Shown here piece after piece: positions 1-5,210 of a DNA stretch of 5,210 nt (position 1 is its first letter; each line of letters opens with the position of its first letter). The position numbers and the translations under genes are program-made. The stretch is from an uncultured Marinilabiliales bacterium (GTDB taxonomy: Bacteria > Bacteroidota > Bacteroidia > Bacteroidales > BM520), in NCBI GenBank assembly GCA_937877575.1, contig CALFIZ010000141.1, positions 1 through 5,210 of the forward strand, in the 5' to 3' direction. Under the pieces are notes generated by a model, which saw only the letters and a program-made list of their open reading frames with translations, was not told the DNA's origin and ran no database searches.

Positions 1-30
1 GGAAAAATAGATCTGTTAAGGGTGAACTGA
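1..30 (+). CDS. possible 3' end of an unidentified upstream gene (partial)
   Basis: Frame 1 reads GKIDLLRVN and then stops at a TGA at 28-30. The stop lies 7 nt before a strong intrinsic terminator on the same strand, which is where the last codons of an upstream gene would be expected. Nine residues are too few to recognise a family. The call rests only on the position of the stop relative to the terminator. Confidence 0.3.
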   Translation, partial: GKIDLLRVN

Positions 31-37
31 AGATAAT

Positions 38-90
38 AAACGGGCTGCGCAAATGGGATGAAATGTTCCGTAAAGTGCAGCCCGTTTTTT
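38..90 (+). terminator. intrinsic (Rho-independent) terminator
   Basis: A 13-bp stem pairs 38-50 with 75-87. The core ACGGGCTGC (40-48) is perfectly complementary to GCAGCCCGT (77-85), and a G-U pair plus a C-G pair extend it inward. A run of six T (85-90) follows. The 24-nt apical region can fold further: GGGA (55-58) can pair with TTCC (66-69) through one G-U wobble. The T-run favours + strand termination; the opposite strand has only a broken T-rich tail. It separates whatever lies upstream from the GH25 gene. Confidence 0.85.
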
Positions 91-179
91 ATTCCGGCTC
101 ATTCATTGGCTGATCAGACGTAAAGGCTGTACTGTAAATGCGCATGATATGGAGCTGGAATGCAATGGACATTTTTATA

Positions 180-207
180 TTGTACAAAATCATATTAATG
201 TTATAAT
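180..207 (+). promoter_or_regulatory. SigA-type promoter with extended -10, overlapping the GH25 start region
   Basis: A perfect TATAAT (202-207) is preceded by TGT (199-201), giving the extended -10 form TGnTATAAT. A weak -35 candidate, TTGTAC (180-185), lies 16 bp upstream, and the surroundings are AT-rich. Transcription would be expected to begin near 213-215. That is at or after the two possible GTG start codons (208 and 214) of the GH25 gene, so the promoter and the annotated start compete for the same bases. It is the only promoter-like element of this quality that I see between the terminator and the GH25 gene. Confidence 0.6.
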
Positions 208-1086
208 GTGGGAGTGAAAACAGCTTCTGAAAAATTAATCAATATTTTAAAAAATGCTGCGGGAAAATTAAAAAAGCGGTTTGTTGAAAAAACAGCAGGC
301 TCTGTTTTAATTTCCTGTATTTTTCTGCTCGCAGTTGTGCTGATCGTGATCCTTCTTTGCAGTACAGGCGCTCAGAAAAGCCATGTAGAAGGCAGCGGAT
401 ACCTGACTGAACCGGGATACTGGAAAGAAAATGAAAACGGCTTCATGTACTATGATGAAGAGGGATATATCAGTACATTTGGGATAGATGTATCTGAATG
501 GGTGGAAGATATTGATTTCAAGGCTCTGAAGGATTCCGGAGTTGATTTTGTTATCTTCAGGGCCGGCTACAGGGGCTATGAAACAGGGAAATTTGTGCTG
601 GATAATAAACTTGCTCAATATCTGAGACAGGCCAGCCGGGCAGGGCTTATGATGGGCGCTTATTTTGTATCACAGGCTGTCAGCGTGGAAGAGGCAGTGG
701 AAGAAGCCCGATTTGTCATGGATCATGTAAAAGGGTATAATATGGAAATGCCTTTGTATATTGATCTTGAAGATGTATATGATGAAGCAAGAACGGATCA
801 GCTGACAGTTAAAGAACGTACGAAGATCGTACAGGCTTTCTGCAGCGCTGTAGAAGACGAAGGATACCGGGCAGGAGTATATGCTAACGAATTATGGTTT
901 ACGACTAAGCTTAAATTTGATAAAATAAAACAGTTTGACATATGGCTTGCAAGATATTCTGACATTCTGGATACTGGTCTTCCTGTCAATATGTGGCAGT
1001 ATTCTGAGGAAGGTGTTGTAGCGGGAACACCTATGTGGGTGGATCTGAATACCAGGATATCACTGGCAGAACAAGATGTTGAATAG
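208..1086 (+). CDS. membrane-anchored GH25 muramidase (lysozyme-like)
   Basis: Predicted N-acetylmuramidase that cleaves the MurNAc-GlcNAc bond of peptidoglycan outside the membrane. A basic N-terminus (residues 1-30) is followed by one hydrophobic segment (about 32-52), then a short Tyr/Gly-rich linker (64-90) and a GH25 barrel (about 91-288). Visible GH25 motifs are GIDVSEW (Asp94), FRAGYRG (117-123), YIDLED with the catalytic-type Asp186 and Glu188, GVYAN (223-227), IWLARY (245-250), WQY (263-265) and VDLN (Asp279). All the acidic residues expected of the family are present. There is no cleavable signal peptide and no lipobox, so it should stay membrane-tethered. The start is uncertain. 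A stop in frame at 196-198 leaves only GTG 208 or GTG 214, and neither has a Shine-Dalgarno site. No terminator separates it from pgk. Codon style and family fit Clostridia. Confidence 0.9.
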   Translation: MGVKTASEKLINILKNAAGKLKKRFVEKTAGSVLISCIFLLAVVLIVILLCSTGAQKSHVEGSGYLTEPGYWKENENGFMYYDEEGYISTFGIDVSEWVEDIDFKALKDSGVDFVIFRAGYRGYETGKFVLDNKLAQYLRQASRAGLMMGAYFVSQAVSVEEAVEEARFVMDHVKGYNMEMPLYIDLEDVYDEARTDQLTVKERTKIVQAFCSAVEDEGYRAGVYANELWFTTKLKFDKIKQFDIWLARYSDILDTGLPVNMWQYSEEGVVAGTPMWVDLNTRISLAEQDVE

Positions 1087-1111
1087 TTAGCAGATAATAA
1101 GATCATTACTT

Positions 1112-1118
1112 AAGGAGG
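1112..1118 (+). promoter_or_regulatory. strong Shine-Dalgarno site of pgk
   Basis: AAGGAGG lies 10 nt upstream of the ATG at 1129. It fixes that start and is typical of Firmicutes. The two genes downstream of pgk have nothing comparable, which is one reason to suspect that the window joins two different genomes. Confidence 0.9.
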
Positions 1119-1128
1119 AATACAATAT

Positions 1129-2325
1129 ATGCTGAATAAGAAAACAGTAGACGACATCAATGCCGCAGGCAAAAGAGTTCTGGTAAGATGCGACTTTAAT
1201 GTACCTGTTATTGATGGAAAGATTACAGATGATACACGTATAAGGGCAGCTCTGCCCACTGTCACAAAGCTGGTAAATGACGGCGCAAGGGTGATCCTGT
1301 GCTCCCATATGGGAAAGCCTAAGGGACAGGTCAAAGAAGAACTGTCCTTAGCTCCTGTAGCGAAACGTCTGTCTGAGCTGTTAGGAAAAGAAGTTGTATT
1401 TGCAAAAGATAACGAAGGAGTTGGAGTAAATGCCAGAAAAGCCGTAGAACAGATGAAAGATGGAGACGTTATTCTGCTTGAAAATACACGTTTTCGCCCT
1501 GAGGAAGAGAAAAACGGCGAAGATCTTTCCAAAGACCTTGCTTCACTGGCCCAGATATATGTTAACGACGCTTTCGGGACAGCTCACAGGGCTCATTCAT
1601 CTACAGCGGGCGTGACTGCTTTTGTTGATGAAGCTGTTGTAGGATATCTGATGGAAAAAGAGATAAATTTCCTCGGCAATGCAGTTGATGATCCTGTAAG
1701 GCCTTTTGCGGCCATACTTGGCGGTTCAAAGGTTTCATCCAAGATTTCTGTTATAGATAATCTCCTTGAAAAAGTAGACATTCTGCTCATCGGCGGCGGT
1801 ATGGCATATACTTTTATTAAGGCAGCCGGCGGAAACATTGGAAAATCCCTGGTTGAAGAGGATTATCTGGAGTATGCAAATAATATGGTCAGCAAGGCAA
1901 AGGAAAAAGGCGTGAAGATATACATTCCGAGCGATGTGGTGGCTGCAGATGCCTTCGCCAACGATGCCAATACCAAGATAATGGATGCCGGCGAGATAGA
2001 AGACGGCTGGATGGGACTCGACATAGGTCCTGTTTCAAGAAAGGAGATAGCCGACATCGTCCTGAAGTCTAAGACCATTCTGTGGAACGGCCCTATGGGT
2101 GTCTTTGAAATGGAAGCATTTACCGAAGGCACAAAATACGTGGCGGAAGCCATAGCCGAAGCTACAGCCAAAGGCGCATACTCCCTTATCGGCGGCGGTG
2201 ACTCAGTGTCAGCCATCAAGAAATACAAACTCGGCGACAAGGTCAGTTATGTATCCACCGGCGGCGGCGCAATGCTCGAATATGTCGAAGGCAAGACTCT
2301 CCCTGGTGTACACGCCCTTCTATAA
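1129..2325 (+). CDS. pgk: phosphoglycerate kinase, apparently a hybrid of two lineages
   Basis: Cytoplasmic glycolytic enzyme that transfers phosphate between 1,3-bisphosphoglycerate and ADP. At 398 aa it is full length for a bacterial Pgk. N-terminal domain landmarks are the signature VLVRCDFNVP (17-26; Arg20, Asp22, Asn24), Arg37, SHMGKPKG (59-66), LLENTRF (Arg121) and GTAHRAH (Arg154). C-terminal nucleotide-domain landmarks are GGSKVSSK (198-205), WNGPMGVFE (319-327), GGGDS (355-359) and STGGGA (376-381). No catalytic residue is missing. The N-terminal half resembles Clostridia Pgk (SHMGKPKG, LSLAPVAKRLSELLG, VGYLMEKEI), while the C-terminal third resembles Bacteroidota Pgk (SKTILWNGPMGVFE, YVSTGGGAMLEY). 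By hand count, alanine is GCC in about 6 of 26 codons before nt 1905 and about 10 of 17 after 1935. The usual Clostridia neighbours tpiA and gpmI do not follow. The start is set by the Shine-Dalgarno site. The enzyme call is near certain; the hybrid origin is inference. Confidence 0.97.
   Translation: MLNKKTVDDINAAGKRVLVRCDFNVPVIDGKITDDTRIRAALPTVTKLVNDGARVILCSHMGKPKGQVKEELSLAPVAKRLSELLGKEVVFAKDNEGVGVNARKAVEQMKDGDVILLENTRFRPEEEKNGEDLSKDLASLAQIYVNDAFGTAHRAHSSTAGVTAFVDEAVVGYLMEKEINFLGNAVDDPVRPFAAILGGSKVSSKISVIDNLLEKVDILLIGGGMAYTFIKAAGGNIGKSLVEEDYLEYANNMVSKAKEKGVKIYIPSDVVAADAFANDANTKIMDAGEIEDGWMGLDIGPVSRKEIADIVLKSKTILWNGPMGVFEMEAFTEGTKYVAEAIAEATAKGAYSLIGGGDSVSAIKKYKLGDKVSYVSTGGGAMLEYVEGKTLPGVHALL
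1720..1960. other. probable breakpoint between Clostridia-like and Bacteroidota-like sequence
   Basis: Upstream of this interval the DNA has a Clostridia-like Pgk N-terminus, a strong Shine-Dalgarno site and a GH25 gene. Downstream it has a Bacteroidota-like Pgk C-terminus, GCC-rich codons, genes without Shine-Dalgarno sites and Bacteroidota protein families. The interval covers conserved Pgk stretches where two genomes could share bases: GGSKVSSK (nt 1720-1743) and KAKEKGVK (1894-1917). I favour the second, because the codon change is clearest just after it. I cannot place the point exactly without aligning to both parents. Confidence 0.55.
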
Positions 2326-2328
2326 AAG

Positions 2329-4095
2329 ATGAAGAAAGTCTTTGGGAAAATACTTGAAAAAATAATACAACTTACAGAACGCCAGCGACTTGTGTTGCTG
2401 GCGATTCTTGTAGGCTTGTGCAGCGGATTCGCAGCCGTCATTCTGAAGACAGGCGTTAAATACGTAAGCCTCCTTCTTGACAAAATCACGGTTGACAAGT
2501 ACAATTTCATGTATCTTATCTTTCCGGGTATCGGTATGCTGATTTCCATGCTGTTAGTGAAATACGTTGTCAAAGAGAACCTCAGCCACGGAATAACCAA
2601 AGTATTATATGCCATTTCGAGGAAGAAATCACGCCTGAGCTCGAAGTCGATATGGGGCCCCTTGATTACAAGTATCATTACCATAGGCTTCGGCGGTTCG
2701 GTAGGTGCCGAAGCACCGATAGTACATTCAGGAGCATCTATCGGCTCATATATCGCACAAAAATTCAAGCTGAACTACCATCAGATAACCCTGCTGTTAG
2801 TGTGCGGCGCCGCAGGAAGTATCGCCGGAATATTCAAGGCTCCTTTGGCAGGCATCATTTTCAGCATCGAAATCCTTATGTTCGATTTCAGCCTGTCATC
2901 TATCACCCCACTGCTACTATCCTCTGTGACAGCAATTTGCATATCATACTTCCTTATCGGAAATGACATGCCGTTTGCCGCGTCAGTGACCGCTTTTCAA
3001 ATGTCGAACATTCCATATTACATAATCTTAGGCATTTTGTGCGGACTTATGTCACTGTATTTCATCAAAGTGTCGCTATGGCTTGAAGCAAAAATCGGCA
3101 GAATTGAAAATCCGTACCGCAAACTCCTGACATGTGCCGTATTCTTGGGAGTCATCATATTCCTGTTCCCGCCTCTTTACGGAGAAGGGTATTCATCGCT
3201 GGCATCGATGCTGAACAATGACGTTGACAGTTCTTTCGCCCACACCTTTTACAGTTCCTTCGCCAGCAATTCCGGATGGTTTGTAGTTGTTTTCTGGACG
3301 TTTGTAATGTTTGCCAAAGTTTTCTCAATGTCGCTCACCAATGCCGGCGGCGGAGTCGGAGGAACCTTCGGTCCCACCTTGGTCATAGGCGGAATCTGCG
3401 GTTTCGTGTTGTCACGTTTTTTCAACCTCACCGGCTGGATTTCACTGCCTGAAGCCAATTTTGCATTGGCAGGCATGGGCGGCCTGATGGCCGGTGTCAT
3501 GCATGCACCGATGACCGGAATATTCCTCATCGCGGAAATAACCGGCGGATATGAACTGATTATCCCTCTGATTATCACTGTCGCACTATCCTACCTCATC
3601 ACCAATTCCGAAGAAAAACATTCAATCTACACCAAACGCCTCGCTATGGAAGGCGACCTCCTGACGCATGACAAGGACAAGGCAGTCCTGACACTCCTTG
3701 ATGTTAGACAAGTGCTCGAAACCGACCTTGACAAAGTGTATCCCACTGATTCCCTGCGATATTTGGTTGAAGTGGTATCAACATCACACCGCAACCTCTT
3801 TCCTGTAGTTGACAGAAACGGAAAATATCAGGGACTGCTTACTCTTGATGACATCCGCTCAATAATGTTTGACAACTCCAAATACGATACCGTGTTCGTA
3901 AAAGACTTGATGCACGCGGATACTGAGAAAATTGTCAGTACCGACAACATGGAAACGGTAATGGAAAAATTCACCAAAAGCAACGCCTGGAACCTTGCAG
4001 TCGTTGACGAAAACGGCAAATATCTCGGCATGGTTTCAAAATCAAAAATCTTCAGTGCATACCGCGAACAACTGAAAGAAGTAAGTGAAGCATAA
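2329..4095 (+). CDS. CLC-family chloride channel/antiporter with C-terminal CBS pair
   Basis: Inner-membrane anion transporter of the CLC superfamily, 588 aa. The multi-helix transport domain spans roughly residues 18-425. The anion-pathway motifs appear as SHGIT (86-90, in place of GSGIP), GAEAP (126-130, the GxExP motif, with Glu128 as the gating glutamate) and GTFGP (345-349, the GxFxP motif). Helix-H sequence APLAGIIFSIE ends at Glu181, and the next residue, aligned with the internal proton glutamate of E. coli ClC-ec1 (Glu203), is Ile182. Tyr434 in SIYTKRL may be the inner-gate tyrosine. The cytoplasmic tail has two CBS domains (about 457-515 and 523-582), a module that often binds adenine nucleotides. 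The start at 2329 is 3 nt after the pgk stop, keeps the first helix and has no Shine-Dalgarno site, as is usual in Bacteroidota. Ions carried and channel versus exchanger mode cannot be told from sequence alone. Confidence 0.95.
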   Translation: MKKVFGKILEKIIQLTERQRLVLLAILVGLCSGFAAVILKTGVKYVSLLLDKITVDKYNFMYLIFPGIGMLISMLLVKYVVKENLSHGITKVLYAISRKKSRLSSKSIWGPLITSIITIGFGGSVGAEAPIVHSGASIGSYIAQKFKLNYHQITLLLVCGAAGSIAGIFKAPLAGIIFSIEILMFDFSLSSITPLLLSSVTAICISYFLIGNDMPFAASVTAFQMSNIPYYIILGILCGLMSLYFIKVSLWLEAKIGRIENPYRKLLTCAVFLGVIIFLFPPLYGEGYSSLASMLNNDVDSSFAHTFYSSFASNSGWFVVVFWTFVMFAKVFSMSLTNAGGGVGGTFGPTLVIGGICGFVLSRFFNLTGWISLPEANFALAGMGGLMAGVMHAPMTGIFLIAEITGGYELIIPLIITVALSYLITNSEEKHSIYTKRLAMEGDLLTHDKDKAVLTLLDVRQVLETDLDKVYPTDSLRYLVEVVSTSHRNLFPVVDRNGKYQGLLTLDDIRSIMFDNSKYDTVFVKDLMHADTEKIVSTDNMETVMEKFTKSNAWNLAVVDENGKYLGMVSKSKIFSAYREQLKEVSEA

Positions 4096-4107
4096 CACAA
4101 ATTAACC

Positions 4108-5210
4108 ATGAAATTGAAAATCAACATATTCACCATAACACTGACTTCATTGGCGGCAATTTCATTCCTGCTGTCATCCTGCGCAAATGAAGTTGCACCA
4201 ACAGGCGGACCAAAGGACGAAACCCCTCCGAAAGTGCTCAAATATGCACCGGATAATTTCTCCACCAACTTCAATGAAAAAACAATAGAGATTACCTTCG
4301 ATGAATTCTTTCAACTGAACAACTATAAAAGCAAACTGCTCATTTCACCCCCGTTTCAAAACGAACCATCATTTACTGTCAAAGGTAAAAAACTGATTAT
4401 CAAACTTAAAGATGATCCTATCCCTAACACCACCTATAAAATCTTCCTCGGTGACGCCATCGTGGATTATAATGAAGGCAATCCATACCCAAACTTCTCA
4501 TACATCTTCTCAACGGGAGAATCCATAGATTCTCTCACTCTCAGCGGAACCTTGAGGGACGCCTATACCCTCGCACCTGTCGAAAACGCATACATCTTTC
4601 TATATAAAGACCTGTCCGACACAGCATTCACTACACATAAGCCATACTATATGACTAAAACCAACAAGGACGGACTGTTCAAATTTGACTGCCTCAGCGA
4701 TACCATATATAATGTCTATGCAATCGTTGAAAATGACAATTCACTCACTTTCAATCTGTTAACCGAAAAAATCGCTTTCAGTGACAGCGTTGTCTCACCA
4801 CACGATACCATACCGATTGATTTGTTTATCTTCCAGACTGAAGATTCAGTGACTGTGGACACAAGTTTTGTCGTAAGCAGAAAATACAACAAAAACCGTC
4901 TTATTGTCAGCGGCGGCGCAAACAAAATCTATTACGAAGACACCCTGACACTCACTTTCAGCAACTTAATCAAAGACATACTGAACGACAGCGTGATGAC
5001 AGTAATCACCCATGACTCCATCACCGACACAGCATATTACAAACTGAAATACAATGATACCACCAATGATGCACACGTCATCTGCAATCTGATTAAGAAG
5101 GCAAGCTATAACCTGATAGTCAACGATTCTGCAATGGTGGATGTGAACGACCATTATAACAAGCGTTTCACATGGAAATTCAGCATAAGATCGAAAGAGC
5201 GTCGTGTAGG
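4108..5210 (+). CDS. Bacteroidota lipoprotein with Ig-like (Big_5-type) and regulatory-like beta domains, 3' truncated
   Basis: The open frame runs without a stop to the window edge: 367 codons are visible and the C-terminus is missing. A type II signal peptide (residues 1-24) ends in the lipobox LSSC, so Cys25 should be lipidated. The mature protein begins ANEVAPTGGPKDETPP; the PTGGPKD.TPP pattern is characteristic of a Bacteroidota family usually annotated as Ig-like domain-containing protein. Residues about 38-137 fit an SbsA-type Ig-like (Big_5) domain, with ITFDEFF (62-68) and the closing FSTG (134-137). Residues about 143-210 fit a carboxypeptidase-regulatory-like beta fold, with LSGTLRDA (145-152) and TNKDGLFKF (185-193). 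The rest is beta-rich, Asp/Thr-rich and not recognised. No catalytic motif is visible. The ATG at 4108 lies 12 nt after the transporter stop with no Shine-Dalgarno site, so the two are probably co-transcribed. A structural or surface envelope role is inference. Confidence 0.85.
   Translation, partial: MKLKINIFTITLTSLAAISFLLSSCANEVAPTGGPKDETPPKVLKYAPDNFSTNFNEKTIEITFDEFFQLNNYKSKLLISPPFQNEPSFTVKGKKLIIKLKDDPIPNTTYKIFLGDAIVDYNEGNPYPNFSYIFSTGESIDSLTLSGTLRDAYTLAPVENAYIFLYKDLSDTAFTTHKPYYMTKTNKDGLFKFDCLSDTIYNVYAIVENDNSLTFNLLTEKIAFSDSVVSPHDTIPIDLFIFQTEDSVTVDTSFVVSRKYNKNRLIVSGGANKIYYEDTLTLTFSNLIKDILNDSVMTVITHDSITDTAYYKLKYNDTTNDAHVICNLIKKASYNLIVNDSAMVDVNDHYNKRFTWKFSIRSKERRV

Noticed and set aside
3..113. 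Frame-3 open stretch crossing the terminator, ending at TGA 111-113
   Set aside because: It would place the terminator hairpin and T-run inside a coding region. The frame-1 stop at 28-30, just before the hairpin, is the more natural gene end.
110..145. Short palindromes CTGATCAG (110-117) and ATGCGCAT (138-145)
   Set aside because: Eight-base palindromes are common by chance, and neither is repeated or placed like an operator for the promoter at 180-207.
1079..1107. Possible separate promoter for pgk (TTGAAT with ATCATT or GATAAT)
   Set aside because: TTGAAT has only the weak ATCATT at proper spacing, and GATAAT (1093-1098) has no -35 partner. It is too weak to list as a feature.
1110..1532. 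Antisense open frame opposite the start of pgk
   Set aside because: It is a shadow of a strongly conserved gene on the other strand, with a low-complexity Ser/Thr/Phe-rich product and no recognisable domain.
2247..2768. Antisense open frame across the end of pgk and the start of the CLC gene
   Set aside because: It overlaps two well-supported genes on the + strand and its product shows no family features.
2652..2966. Second + strand frame inside the CLC gene
   Set aside because: It is Arg/Tyr/His-rich, as expected of an out-of-frame reading of a membrane-protein gene, and has no independent support.
1..5210. Mobile element, CRISPR array, tRNA/rRNA or riboswitch
   Set aside because: I saw no transposase or integrase domains, terminal inverted repeats, regularly spaced repeats, tRNA-like sequence or known riboswitch core. 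The change of lineage within pgk has no insertion-element signature at its edges.

Overview
The window has two parts that look as if they come from different bacterial phyla. Positions 1 to about 1720-1960 read like a Clostridia (Lachnospiraceae-like) genome. They hold a strong intrinsic terminator, a SigA-type promoter, a membrane-anchored GH25 muramidase, and the start of a phosphoglycerate kinase gene with a textbook Shine-Dalgarno site. From there to the end the sequence reads like a Bacteroidota (Bacteroidales-like) genome. It holds a Bacteroidota-style C-terminal end of the kinase, a CLC-type chloride transporter with two CBS domains, and a lipoprotein with an Ig-like domain and the Bacteroidota hallmark PTGGPKDETPP after the lipidated cysteine. 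Neither of the last two genes has a Shine-Dalgarno site.

Layout, all on the + strand: a possible end of an upstream gene (1-30), terminator (38-90), intergenic region with an extended -10 promoter (91-207), GH25 protein (208-1086), pgk (1129-2325), CLC-CBS transporter (2329-4095, 3 nt after pgk), and the lipoprotein (from 4108, 12 nt after the transporter, cut by the window edge). I see no terminator between any of these genes, so the window alone would suggest one transcript.

The gene set is ordinary: murein hydrolysis, glycolysis, anion transport and an envelope lipoprotein. I found no sign of a new system, defence island, mobile element, RNA gene or CRISPR array. The observation most worth checking is that the pgk reading frame is continuous and keeps its catalytic residues, yet appears to be a hybrid whose 5' and 3' parts come from different phyla. 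The simplest explanation is a metagenome assembly chimera joined at a conserved stretch of pgk. A real cross-phylum recombination is possible but less likely. Until this is settled, the co-occurrence of the left-hand and right-hand genes should not be used as evidence of functional linkage.
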